Source of the DNA: an uncultured Halobacteriovorax sp.
GTDB taxonomy: Bacteria; Bdellovibrionota; Bacteriovoracia; Bacteriovoracales; Bacteriovoracaceae
DNA length: 64,000 nucleotides
Direction of reading: 5' to 3'
Assembly: GCA_913061265.1 (NCBI GenBank)
Contig: CAJXVS010000010.1
Span: 46,628 to 110,627 of the forward strand
The notes under the pieces are model-generated. The model was not told the DNA's origin and ran no database searches. It was given only the letters and a program-made list of their open reading frames with translations. Within the stretch, counting starts at the first letter, position 1. Each line of letters opens with the position of its first letter. Below, in pieces: positions 24,968 through 33,800 of the stretch. The translations under genes and the position numbers were made by a program.

Positions 24968-26650
24968 ATGGTTTCAAAGGTTGTTATTGCAGGTTCTGCA
25001 CTACTTGGAACGATGGCAATGGCCAACGCCGCACAGGTACCAGGTGAATTACTCGTTAAGTTTAAAAACGTTAAAAGCATCAACGGACTCTCAAAGACAT
25101 ATGGATTCAATGTTGACCGTACAATTGATCTTTCTTACGGACAGATTCATGTTTTAAAAGTTGAACAAAAGAACTTTGGAAGTTTGAAAACAGTCCTCTC
25201 TGAAGATCCAAATGTAGAATATGCAGAGCCTAACTTTATCTACTCAATTGTTAAACCAGTAGAAGAGTTAAACCTAGATCAGATCCTAAGCCCAGAATCT
25301 CAAGGGTTTTCTAACTATACTCCAAGTGACCCAAAGTTTAATTCACTATGGGGATTAAAGAATACAGGACGCAATGAACCAGGAAGAACATCTCCAGGAA
25401 GTGTTGGAGCCGATATCAACGCTCTTAGAGCTTGGTCTATCACTAAAGGATCAAAATCAATTAAGATTGCCGTCATTGATACTGGGATTGATTATACTCA
25501 CCCTGACTTAGTCGATAATATGTGGACAAACGAAGCAGAGGCCAATGGTACTGCTGGGGTTGATGATGATGGAAATGGTTATATCGATGATATTCATGGG
25601 TATGACTTTGCCAATGGTGATGGCGACCCTAAAGATGGGCATAGTCATGGGACGCATTGTGCGGGAACAATTGGTGCCGTTCATAATAATGATCAAGGTG
25701 TAGCTGGTGTGATGGCCGATGTGACTCTTGTTGCTGTTAAGTTTTTAACGGACGCCGGATCAGGAACAACAGAGAACGCAATCAAGTCAATTGATTACGC
25801 CACGAAAGTAGGCGTTGATATTATGTCTAACTCTTGGGGCGGCGGAGGCTTCTCTCAAGCTCTTATGGATTCAATTCAAAGAGCAAGTGACGCTGGGATT
25901 ATCTTTACAGCAGCCGCTGGTAATTCAAGAACTGATAACGATGTTAGACCTCATTATCCATCAAACTATGAAGTAGAAAATGTGATCTCTGTTGCAGCTC
26001 ACACGGCTCAAGATGATCTCGCTTCTTTTTCTTGCTATGGACGTAATACAGTTGATATCGCAGCACCTGGGCATAGAATTCTCTCTACTGTTAAAAATGG
26101 TGGTTATAAGGCATTCTCAGGAACCTCAATGGCAACACCTCATATCTCTGGTCTTCTAGGTCTTCTTGTTTCTCAAGAAGGAAGAATGACTCATGCAGCG
26201 ATGAGAGAGAGGTTATTAGCTACTTCAGTACCAGTTTCAGCTTATAGAGGAAAGATGGTTAACGGTGGTAGAGCTGATGCTTATAATCTTTTAACTGATA
26301 CTCGTCCGGTACGTAACGATCCAAAGCCAGGACAGTGGAAGACAATCACTCTAACTCAAAACTGGGAAACTTCTCATCCTTATACAGACAATGCTAATGA
26401 GGAGAGAACTTTTACAATCGAAGGAGCTAAGTTTATTCGATTAAAAGTAGCTAAGTATGAATTAGAAAAGAATTATGATTATATTCAAGTTTCAACTAAG
26501 ACTCGCCAACCTGTTGCAAAGGTTAGTGGTACAGGTGAGGCTTATACAACTGATTATGTGGAAGGGGATACTATTGTAGCCACTTTTAAGTCAGACCGTT
26601 CAGTTAATAAATGGGGATTTTTAATAGAGGAAGTTGAAGTTCAGTACTAA
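24968..26650 (+). CDS. Secreted subtilisin-like (S8) serine protease with CUB-like C-terminus
   Basis: 560 residues. GGAGGG fixes the ATG at 24968, giving a signal peptide (1-22). Then an I9-type propeptide (about 25-95), and the S8 catalytic domain with D171 (AVIDTGIDYTHPD), H227 (GHSHGTHCAGT), oxyanion Asn319 (AAAGNS) and S387 (SGTSMATPH). The final 110 residues (WETSHPYTDNANEERTFTIEGAKFIRLKVAKYELE) look like a CUB or P-like beta-sandwich. A degradative extracellular protease. Monocistronic with its own terminator. Confidence 0.93.
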   Translation: MVSKVVIAGSALLGTMAMANAAQVPGELLVKFKNVKSINGLSKTYGFNVDRTIDLSYGQIHVLKVEQKNFGSLKTVLSEDPNVEYAEPNFIYSIVKPVEELNLDQILSPESQGFSNYTPSDPKFNSLWGLKNTGRNEPGRTSPGSVGADINALRAWSITKGSKSIKIAVIDTGIDYTHPDLVDNMWTNEAEANGTAGVDDDGNGYIDDIHGYDFANGDGDPKDGHSHGTHCAGTIGAVHNNDQGVAGVMADVTLVAVKFLTDAGSGTTENAIKSIDYATKVGVDIMSNSWGGGGFSQALMDSIQRASDAGIIFTAAAGNSRTDNDVRPHYPSNYEVENVISVAAHTAQDDLASFSCYGRNTVDIAAPGHRILSTVKNGGYKAFSGTSMATPHISGLLGLLVSQEGRMTHAAMRERLLATSVPVSAYRGKMVNGGRADAYNLLTDTRPVRNDPKPGQWKTITLTQNWETSHPYTDNANEERTFTIEGAKFIRLKVAKYELEKNYDYIQVSTKTRQPVAKVSGTGEAYTTDYVEGDTIVATFKSDRSVNKWGFLIEEVEVQY

Positions 26651-26677
26651 AAGACTGTCTTCAATTTCACAAGTAGT

Positions 26678-26702
26678 AAGCCGCGGTCTTAACTCGCGGC
26701 TT
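26678..26702 (+). terminator. Intrinsic terminator of the S8 protease gene
   Basis: Stem AAGCCGCG/CGCGGCTT with a 9-base loop, then TTCTTGTTTTT. It overlaps the C-terminal codons and stop of the convergent hybrid-kinase gene. Confidence 0.8.
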
Positions 26703-28860
26703 TCTTGTTTTTAAAGCACTCTTCTAATTCAATATGTAAGATATCTACTTGAACCTTTAGATCTAAGAATAGGTCTGCCGCTTTTTTGAAATCTTTCTTA
26801 GAAGCGCATTTCTCAAGTTGTACCGCTTGCTCTCTTAAATCGTGAGTAAAGAAGTTTGATAATGCTCCCTTAATACTATGAGCCGCTGTTTCTAGTTGCT
26901 TATGATTCTTTGCTTTGATGGCAAGTTCTATATCTTCAATTAACTTAGGAGAGTTCTCTTTAAATTGATCGATGAGAAAGAAGATGATCTCTTGGTCATT
27001 TCCAAAATTTTCTACAAAGAGATTTGGCTCAAAGACCATTGGGCCTTCATCTATCTCAATCTTAGTGTTCCCTAACTCTGCCGTATTGATTGTGGGGGAT
27101 ATAAGCCTTCTGAGGCTCCTTTTAATCTTAGAGACGTTGATAGGTTTACCAATAAAATCGTCCATTCCAAGTTCTATACACTCTTCTCGCTGATGAACAT
27201 TGGCCGTTACAGCGACAATGGCAGGTCGATCCTCACCATAGATCTTAAGGATGTTCTTAGTGCATTCAATCCCATCCATGATAGGCATTTGAATGTCCAT
27301 AAAGATGATATCGAAACTCTGATTTTCTAAAACTTCGAGTGCCTCTTTACCATTTATGGCCAGTCTAACATTATGTCCTAGTTGTTTAACGAGAGTTTCC
27401 ATTAACGTGAGGTTAACGGGATTATCTTCTACGATAAGAACTTCTACGACTTGCTCGACATGAGTTCTTTGGGCAGGTTCTTCTGAAAAAATAGTTGAAG
27501 ATTTTAGATTGAACTCAGTAAGTGTTGAAGTGAGAACTTCTCTTTGAACAATATTTAAATCAATATTTAAGTCTAGGGGCATAGCCGTTAAAGAGAAGAA
27601 GAAATGACTTCCTCGGCCCTCTTCAGATTCAAAATCAATACTTCCTTCCATGGTGTCCATCAATCTCTTGCAAAGAGCAAGACCGAGTCCTGCGCCTCCA
27701 TGTTCCCTTGTGGCTGAAATATCACCTTGATAAAAAGTCGTGAAGATCTTTGCGTGATCGTTTTTCTTTATTCCCTTACCTGAATCCGTAACACTAAAAG
27801 TAAAAACATTCTCCACCTCAGTCATCTCAGCACGGATCTTAATATAGCCGGAGCTAGTAAACTTCACAGAATTACTTATTAGATGCATAAGAACCTGGCG
27901 GATCCTATAGGAATCTGTAAGAAGAGCCTGCGGAAAATGCTTATGAATTTCATAGGAAATCTGAACATCTTTTTCAGCAAGATACTCAGCGAACATCTCA
28001 GTGATCTTTTGTAAGGCTGGCTCTACCTCAAAGGGCTCTTTTTTAATCTTCAAGTCGCCAAGTTCAAGACGGGAATAATCGACGACGTCGTTGAGAACGG
28101 CCTTTAAGTGATTCCCACTTTCTTTTACAATCTTTAATAATTGCTTTTGCTCTTTGGTTGAATCTGCTTCTAAGAGGACTTGAGTCATGCCTAGAATCCC
28201 ATTTAGGGGAGTTCTAATCTCATGACTAATATTATTCCAAAAAAGTTCTTTGGCCCTGAGAGCCTCTTCAAGATTATTTTGACTAGTACTTAGTTCTGAT
28301 TCTTTATTTCTTTTCTTACTCTCTAAACGGTAAGACAAGATTATGCCTGCGAAAATGGCCATCAAGGCTGAGATGGTATGAGTTGTCATAAGCTCCATTT
28401 GATCTGGAGTAATACTTGAATTGCTTCTATTAACAAAACTTAAAACGACTAGTTCAAAGGCCAAGAGAAATGAGATGTTCATTCCTTCTTTCCATCCTAG
28501 AAGATAACCAAGGAGGATAGGCATGAGAGGAAGCCAAAGAAGAACCGGCGAGAGAAGGCCACCATATTCAAATAAACATAAAGGAAAGATCGCCAAACTC
28601 ACTGAAGTAAAGACAGCGGAAGCGAGTTTATAATTTTGTGAAAACTTTAAAATAAAAGGAATGGCCAATAAGAGTGCTGCTGCAAAAAGACCAAAGCCTT
28701 GAAGAAGCTCATCAGGCTCAGGAGGGAATAAAAAGATTAAAAATGAAAGAGAGCCTATTAGAGGAGCAGCTAAGCAAAGCATCTTTGCTTGCGCTCTATG
28801 AACAGGCTCAATTGAGTCTGTTATAAAAAAGGAAAATATCTTATCTAAATAGCTTTTCAT
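26689..28860 (-). CDS. Hybrid sensor histidine kinase with receiver and HPt domains
   Basis: 723 residues in order: six membrane helices (about 25-180); a dimerisation domain with H213 (NISHEIRTPLNG); an ATPase domain (N-box LISNSVKF, GAGLGLALCKRL); a receiver with phospho-acceptor D522 (IFMDIQMPIMDG); and an HPt domain with H661 (AAHSIKGALSNFF). The His-Asp-His phosphorelay is complete within one protein, so the final receiver is encoded elsewhere. Small-loop membrane sensor, signal unknown. Monocistronic. Confidence 0.93.
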   Translation of the reverse strand: MKSYLDKIFSFFITDSIEPVHRAQAKMLCLAAPLIGSLSFLIFLFPPEPDELLQGFGLFAAALLLAIPFILKFSQNYKLASAVFTSVSLAIFPLCLFEYGGLLSPVLLWLPLMPILLGYLLGWKEGMNISFLLAFELVVLSFVNRSNSSITPDQMELMTTHTISALMAIFAGIILSYRLESKKRNKESELSTSQNNLEEALRAKELFWNNISHEIRTPLNGILGMTQVLLEADSTKEQKQLLKIVKESGNHLKAVLNDVVDYSRLELGDLKIKKEPFEVEPALQKITEMFAEYLAEKDVQISYEIHKHFPQALLTDSYRIRQVLMHLISNSVKFTSSGYIKIRAEMTEVENVFTFSVTDSGKGIKKNDHAKIFTTFYQGDISATREHGGAGLGLALCKRLMDTMEGSIDFESEEGRGSHFFFSLTAMPLDLNIDLNIVQREVLTSTLTEFNLKSSTIFSEEPAQRTHVEQVVEVLIVEDNPVNLTLMETLVKQLGHNVRLAINGKEALEVLENQSFDIIFMDIQMPIMDGIECTKNILKIYGEDRPAIVAVTANVHQREECIELGMDDFIGKPINVSKIKRSLRRLISPTINTAELGNTKIEIDEGPMVFEPNLFVENFGNDQEIIFFLIDQFKENSPKLIEDIELAIKAKNHKQLETAAHSIKGALSNFFTHDLREQAVQLEKCASKKDFKKAADLFLDLKVQVDILHIELEECFKNKKAAS

Positions 28861-28925
28861 CTCTATAGTCTTTTCGGTAAAAAGACCTGAAAACCTAGAT
28901 AATTTCTGTGAAGTTTAGCGAACAA

Positions 28926-28956
28926 AAAAAAGACGGTTATGATAACCGTCTTTTTT
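28926..28956 (-). terminator. Intrinsic terminator of rpmB
   Basis: 14-bp stem AAAAAAGACGGTTA/TAACCGTCTTTTTT with a TGA loop; T-run on the minus strand. Confidence 0.9.
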
Positions 28957-28984
28957 AGTATGATTTATTGATTTTATTAAAGAA

Positions 28985-29221
28985 TTAACCTTCGATGAGG
29001 TGTCTATACTTTCTTAGAAACTTAGAAAGACTACCAACTTTATCAAGCGTTCTGATAGCTGAAGTAGAGATTCTTAAACGAATAGTTTCACCAGTTTCTG
29101 GATCAAAAACTCTTTTCGTCTGAAGGTTAGGCTTCTGAGTCATCTTTGTTCTATTTTTTGCGTGAGAAACCTTGTTTCCTACGAGTCTTCTTTTTCCTGT
29201 CAAATCACATGTACGGGCCAT
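28985..29221 (-). CDS. rpmB: 50S ribosomal protein L28
   Basis: 78 residues: MARTCDLTGKRRLVGNKVSHAKNRTK and the C-terminal RISTSAIRTLDKVG. The ATG at 29221 follows GGAAG and removes an unlikely 8-residue extension. Stands alone with a terminator; rpmB is usually next to rpmG, but here they are 9 kb apart. Confidence 0.95.
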   Translation of the reverse strand: MARTCDLTGKRRLVGNKVSHAKNRTKMTQKPNLQTKRVFDPETGETIRLRISTSAIRTLDKVGSLSKFLRKYRHLIEG

Positions 29222-29323
29222 AACCACTTCCTTTATCATCTTCAAATGGGCGTATTTAGGAGGCTTAATTTATATCAAGGACCGCCAAAGAGCAAGAGTC
29301 TCTTTTAATTAGTTTGTGCTGCG

Positions 29324-29791
29324 TTAATTGACCCAACCAGCGAGTACCAGACGGCTTCCTTTAGTGACTTGATTGGTTCTATGCTCATAGCCATTAGAAC
29401 CTGTTAGGAAGCAGGTTAGGCTACCATAGGGCCTATATCCTATCGTGATGGCACTGGCCTCATCACCTCTTATACGAAGGCCTAGACCAGCTCCTTCGAA
29501 GCTCTCTAAGCTTAGAGCTAGGGAGAAGGCCAGGTCCCGAGAGCCGTCATCATGCCAAATTCCGTCTTCATCGGGGGCTTCTCGCAAGCTTAAGAGGTGC
29601 TCAATCTTTTGAACGGGGCAAAGTTTTTCTAAGATTTCTCTCAGACTACCTGATTCTGAAAGGGCCTCTGCTGCAAGGCCGTCGAGTGTGGGCCAGTCTT
29701 TTTCTAAGATAGCGCTCTTCCACGAAGGAGGAACTTCCCAATTGAAGTTGATATGCCCATTTTTAAAGTATTCAATTTTGACCTGATTCAT
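29324..29791 (-). CDS. Putative 2OG-Fe(II) dioxygenase-like protein
   Basis: About 155 residues from the ATG at 29791; a TTG at 29830 would leave only 6 bp to the divergent gene. The C-terminal half shows WHDDGSRDLAFSLAL (His and Asp of an HxD pair), GSLTCFLTGSNGYEHRTNQV (distal His) and GSRLVLAGW (2-oxoglutarate Arg), the order of facial-triad residues in prolyl-hydroxylase-type enzymes. The substrate is unknown. Motif assignment is by eye and moderate. Divergent from the gene at 29837. Confidence 0.5.
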   Translation of the reverse strand: MNQVKIEYFKNGHINFNWEVPPSWKSAILEKDWPTLDGLAAEALSESGSLREILEKLCPVQKIEHLLSLREAPDEDGIWHDDGSRDLAFSLALSLESFEGAGLGLRIRGDEASAITIGYRPYGSLTCFLTGSNGYEHRTNQVTKGSRLVLAGWVN

Positions 29792-29836
29792 ATGAGGTTG
29801 TACTCTGATAAATATTGATCCATTAGACAAGGGCCT

Positions 29837-30784
29837 ATGAACTCAAAGATTAAAAAATTAGTCTTTTCAACTTTCGCAGTATTGATAGCTTTCAATCTCT
29901 ATAAAGCTTTCTTTCCTGACGAGATAAAGCGAGTTGAAGAATCTGCTCCTAAGGCCAAGAGTCGTCCTTTTATTGATGAAGAAGATGTTCAAATTGAAAC
30001 TGAAGTAGAAAGTTCAAAGACCAAACAAATAGCTATTAAAGAAGATGGTAAAAAAATTGAGTTTGATGGGGGATATGATCGCTTTTTAAAAGAGATCCTG
30101 CCCCCGGCCCAGAAACGAGATGTGGTTTGTAGCGAGAATGCTGAGCTTCTTTTTAAAGACCCCTCTTTTATTGACGTGGAAGACCCTATTTATAAAGAGC
30201 CTCTCAAGCTAATCGAAAGACTTCATGATGTTTATACAAAGACCCTAGTTCGCTCTGAAGTGGTCGATGCTTACGGCTATTTAACTTCTCTTGTAAGAAA
30301 TAACCTCTATAAGGGAACCTCACTTAAGCCCGCTAGTTACCGAGAGCATATAGAAACCATTGAGTTTTACTGTAGGCCCGAGACTTCACTTCGCTTTATT
30401 GAAACGGTGATGGAGGCGAACAAACGTTATAAGTTCTCTCCTCGTATGAAGAAGGATATCTTTGACATGAGCGTTAGCATGCTTGATTCGGTTATTGGAG
30501 ATATGTACACCACCAATAATCTTATCTATGGCCTAGGTTTCTTCAAGCTTCTTGTTGATAATCAACTTCTTCCTAAAGAAGTCATTGAAGATATCTCTCC
30601 TTTATTTGATAAAGTTCTCGAACACCATAAAGGCTTTACTAATATTTGGCGTAGAGATTTAGAAGCTGGGAGTAAGACTGAGTTATGGAATCTTTTGATA
30701 GATGACTTGGCCCGTAGAAAAGAGTTTGGAGTTGAATTCAAGGATCTTATTCAGCAGCTTAAAACCCGCTACTATATTAGATAA
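29837..30784 (+). CDS. Membrane-anchored protein of unknown function
   Basis: 315 residues. An N-terminal hydrophobic helix (about 8-25) is followed by a charged, acidic linker (26-75), then a mostly helical domain with a conserved-looking VVCSENAELLFKDPSF and SVSMLDSVIGDMYTTNNLIYGLGFFKLLVD. Two Cys. Probably exposed to the periplasm. No family recognised. Converges on the radical SAM gene (5 bp gap). Confidence 0.75.
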   Translation: MNSKIKKLVFSTFAVLIAFNLYKAFFPDEIKRVEESAPKAKSRPFIDEEDVQIETEVESSKTKQIAIKEDGKKIEFDGGYDRFLKEILPPAQKRDVVCSENAELLFKDPSFIDVEDPIYKEPLKLIERLHDVYTKTLVRSEVVDAYGYLTSLVRNNLYKGTSLKPASYREHIETIEFYCRPETSLRFIETVMEANKRYKFSPRMKKDIFDMSVSMLDSVIGDMYTTNNLIYGLGFFKLLVDNQLLPKEVIEDISPLFDKVLEHHKGFTNIWRRDLEAGSKTELWNLLIDDLARRKEFGVEFKDLIQQLKTRYYIR

Positions 30785-30789
30785 AGAGT

Positions 30790-31800
30790 CTAATCTTCCA
30801 TACAGAGATAGACCTTCTCTTTTTGAATTCCTTCTTCAATGCAAAGGGATTCAAGGCGATGAAGCATGGCCATCCTAAGAGGCTTTGGATAGCGCACTAA
30901 TCCTTCTGGCGTCTTTTGAAACTCGCTGGCATGAAGATCTGAATCTGGATAATTCTTCTTTACCTGGTGATAAACTTCTTTTGTAAACCTAACCACGCCC
31001 AAGCTTAAATAATCTAGTTGCTCGCTTGGAAGAACTTCTGTTATTTGACTTAAAAGGCTTTGATAAGCACTAGTAAAGTCATCTTCAAAGATGACGGGGT
31101 CAAGATGGATACCAATCTTATAACCATGTAGGGCCAAGGTCTTAATCGCCTGCAACCTATGTTTTAGTGAGGGAGTCTTTAAGTCCGTTCTCTTTATTCT
31201 ATGGGCAGGGGAAAGTGAAAAGGTGACAACTATATTATCCCTAGGTTCTAATTCTAAAAGTGGCTTAATATTAACTGACTTTGTTCTAAGCTCGAGCTTT
31301 GCTTTAGGAAGATCTTTAAAGAGATCAAAATAATAGGGAAGCTCTCCCGTTAAGTGGCTCATGGCCAAGGAATCTGAGAATTCTCCGGCGTGAAACCAGA
31401 TCAACTCTTCTTTAGACTCTTTATAGAGTTCAACAATCTTCTCACCAATCTCTTCATGATTTAAAAAGAAGACGAGATCGGGGCTATTAAAATAACCTTG
31501 GAGATAGCAATACTCACATTCGTAGATACAATTATAAGCATGAATAAAATAAAAATGAGACTCACCCTTTGTGCCGTAGGCATTAGGCGCTTCTTTTACA
31601 AGTTGACCCTTCTTTTCACCTAAGAATAATTGTAAGTCCTCTCTCTTTTGAAGGTAGGGCTTTTTGACTCTACCAAAGACATCATCGACCTTATCGATCA
31701 TCTTGATAGGGACCTTAGGAAACTTCTCGGTAATAAAGTTTACTCGGGGGTGGTTTTCAATATTTCTTTCAATAAGAATTCGGCTAAACATTGAGAGCAC
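30790..31800 (-). CDS. splB: Radical SAM protein of the spore photoproduct lyase family
   Basis: 336 residues. The cluster motif CIYECEYCY (C91, C95, C98, CxxxCxxC) sits in the SPL-type context HAYNCIYECEYCYLQGYF. In the region corresponding to the catalytic H-donor Cys of Bacillus SPL (AACTSD), this protein has HAGEFSDSLAM, that is Glu-Phe in place of Cys-Thr. The C-terminus has VYLCMED. It therefore resembles the SPL-like proteins of non-spore-formers, and the exact reaction is uncertain (DNA lesion repair or other). The start overlaps the end of the nucleosidase gene by 17 bp, forming an operon. Confidence 0.75.
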   Translation of the reverse strand: MLSMFSRILIERNIENHPRVNFITEKFPKVPIKMIDKVDDVFGRVKKPYLQKREDLQLFLGEKKGQLVKEAPNAYGTKGESHFYFIHAYNCIYECEYCYLQGYFNSPDLVFFLNHEEIGEKIVELYKESKEELIWFHAGEFSDSLAMSHLTGELPYYFDLFKDLPKAKLELRTKSVNIKPLLELEPRDNIVVTFSLSPAHRIKRTDLKTPSLKHRLQAIKTLALHGYKIGIHLDPVIFEDDFTSAYQSLLSQITEVLPSEQLDYLSLGVVRFTKEVYHQVKKNYPDSDLHASEFQKTPEGLVRYPKPLRMAMLHRLESLCIEEGIQKEKVYLCMED

Positions 31801-32809
31801 GGCCTTCGATGAGGTTGATCAACCTTAGGTAATCAAAGTTCTCCATGGCCTTAACAAGGACGGCTATATCCTCAGGCTTTTCGATATGAGCGCTTAAGTT
31901 GAAGCTTGGTCTTTCTAAGTCTCTTGGAAACTTTATCTGAGCCCCAGCCTTTGTTAACTCTAGGCTGATTTCCTCAAGTGAGAGGCTTAGCTCTTTTTGA
32001 ACTGGGTTCAAGAGGCTTTGCATTTTCTCTACCAATAAGATGGCCTTCTTCTTAGGGAGAGTCTCTAAGTTCTTTATTGAATCAATATCAAGGGCGCTTA
32101 AGGCCTGATCTAAACTTCCAAATTTGATACTTAAACTCGAAAGAAGCTTTTCTCTTTTATTTTCAAGGGAAGTGGTAAAATAAAAGCCTTCCCAGAAAAT
32201 ATCCACTTTAGGCTCGATGCTTTGATCTTCAGTTTTATCTAAGCTTAAAAAGAACTCTAAAAGTTTTTGTGAATAAACCTCAGCCTTTTCTTTGACTCTT
32301 TCACAGATCTCACTCTGACCTACAACATCTGAGACTAGTTTATAGGCACTGATTTTTATCCCAGCGACTTCGGAGGCTTGAGCTAAGGCCCATAGTTCTC
32401 TATCAACAAGAGGGGCAAAGGCATCAAGAAGATCGGCTTTCTTTGAATCTAAGACCCGTGAATGACAGGTGATGAGATCAAGCCCGACTGCTCCTAGAGC
32501 GTGCGAGGCAAATTGCATCTGAGAGTTTTGTTCTAAGTAGACATTTCTTATAGGCAGGATAGTTTCAAGTTCTATGGAGGATCTTAGGGCTCCAGCAATG
32601 CCAAGATTAACTACCTCTGAGACTTCAAACTTTCCAAGAACGTAGGCCAGCTTAGGGCCTGCTTTCCAGGGACCTTCGCCGGTTATAAGGAGGAAGTAAG
32701 CTTCTTCTTCATAGAGACCATCGATCTTAGGCACTGGGCTAAAGTCAAAATAGCTGAGAAAAGGCTTGGCCTCACCTCTATGAGCGAATATAAGGAGTTT
32801 CTTTTTCAT
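31784..32809 (-). CDS. Nucleosidase-like (MTAN/PNP family) protein with helical extension
   Basis: 341 residues. N-terminal 200 residues fit the purine nucleoside phosphorylase/MTAN fold: LLITGEGPWKAGPKLAYVLG, VVNLGIAGALR, LDLITCHSRVLDSKK and ISAYKLVSDVVGQ with the catalytic-region Asp. The following 130 residues are a helical region of unknown fold. It may cleave a nucleoside glycosidic bond (futalosine or MTA-like). It is the first gene of the operon with the SPL-like radical SAM gene. Substrate cannot be assigned. Confidence 0.62.
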   Translation of the reverse strand: MKKKLLIFAHRGEAKPFLSYFDFSPVPKIDGLYEEEAYFLLITGEGPWKAGPKLAYVLGKFEVSEVVNLGIAGALRSSIELETILPIRNVYLEQNSQMQFASHALGAVGLDLITCHSRVLDSKKADLLDAFAPLVDRELWALAQASEVAGIKISAYKLVSDVVGQSEICERVKEKAEVYSQKLLEFFLSLDKTEDQSIEPKVDIFWEGFYFTTSLENKREKLLSSLSIKFGSLDQALSALDIDSIKNLETLPKKKAILLVEKMQSLLNPVQKELSLSLEEISLELTKAGAQIKFPRDLERPSFNLSAHIEKPEDIAVLVKAMENFDYLRLINLIEGRALNV

Positions 32810-32864
32810 TAGTTGCCCTTTATATTGTTGCGCCTAGGCAAGTGTCAAACCAAGGGATCCAATT

Positions 32865-33800
32865 ATGACGCTATTAGTAAGAGAACAAGGTAGATTACCA
32901 CTAGGTTTTGGTGGCGCTTCTATAAGTGGGGAAGGGGCAGGCTATGGCTTTGGTGATATCACCGAAAATGAGGCCATCAGCTTACTTCATGAGGCTAAAG
33001 ACTTAGGCGTTAGGATCTTTGATACGGCTCCTATTTATGGCTTTGGAACTTCAGAAAAAAGAATCGGATCGGCCTTTAAGAAATCTAGAGAAGAAGTCTT
33101 TATCATTTCTAAAAGTGGCGTCACATGGGCGCCTAATAAACGAGTTGATATGAGTAACGACCCGGTTGTTACTTTAAAGATGTTAGAGCAAAGCCTAAGG
33201 GATTTAGACACGGATTATATAGACCTTTTTATGATCCATTGGCCTGATGAAAAAGTAGACATAAGAAAACCCATCGAAGTTCTGGCCAAGGCGAAGCTAG
33301 AAGGAAAGATAAAACATATAGGCCTTTGTAATACTAATATTAGTGAAATTGAAAAGGCTTCTGAAGTGGCAGAGATCGAAGCGGTCCAAAACCAATTGAA
33401 CCTTTTTGAAAGAGATTCATTAGAGATCTTTCCTTTTTTAAAAGAAAAAAAGATCTCTTTTATGAGTTGGGGAACCTTAGATAAAGGCATCCTGACGGGA
33501 AGAGTAGATAGGAAAAGAAAATTTGATAAGTCTGACTGCCGCTCTTGGGCCCCTTGGTGGAAAGAGATGGATAAAGAAAGCCGCTTCAAGGCCATGGAGA
33601 TGATTAATCCTCTTTTAAAAGAATCAGGTCATTCGGGACTAGAGCTCGCCCTTGGGCATAATCTTTCTTTTGATGAAGTAAGTTTGGTTCTCTGCGGAGC
33701 TCGTAATAGTCAGCAGCTGCATGGACTGGTTAAGGCCTTGTCGCATTTACCAAAAACTGAGCTCTTAGAAAAAGCCAAAGAGATCGTCTCTAGTAAATGA
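32865..33800 (+). CDS. Aldo/keto reductase
   Basis: 311 residues. Catalytic tetrad: Asp/Tyr in RIFDTAPIYGFG, Lys in VFIISKSG, His in DLFMIHWPD. The C-terminal NADPH region is GHNLSFDEVSLVLCGARNSQQL. It reduces an aldehyde or sugar, substrate unknown. The stop overlaps the next start (ATGA), so it is co-translated with the glycosyltransferase gene, which hints at sugar-related chemistry. Confidence 0.9.
   Translation: MTLLVREQGRLPLGFGGASISGEGAGYGFGDITENEAISLLHEAKDLGVRIFDTAPIYGFGTSEKRIGSAFKKSREEVFIISKSGVTWAPNKRVDMSNDPVVTLKMLEQSLRDLDTDYIDLFMIHWPDEKVDIRKPIEVLAKAKLEGKIKHIGLCNTNISEIEKASEVAEIEAVQNQLNLFERDSLEIFPFLKEKKISFMSWGTLDKGILTGRVDRKRKFDKSDCRSWAPWWKEMDKESRFKAMEMINPLLKESGHSGLELALGHNLSFDEVSLVLCGARNSQQLHGLVKALSHLPKTELLEKAKEIVSSK

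Noticed and set aside
33215..33595. Minus-strand frame inside the aldo/keto reductase gene
   Set aside because: No ribosome site and no family resemblance; the plus-strand gene is complete.
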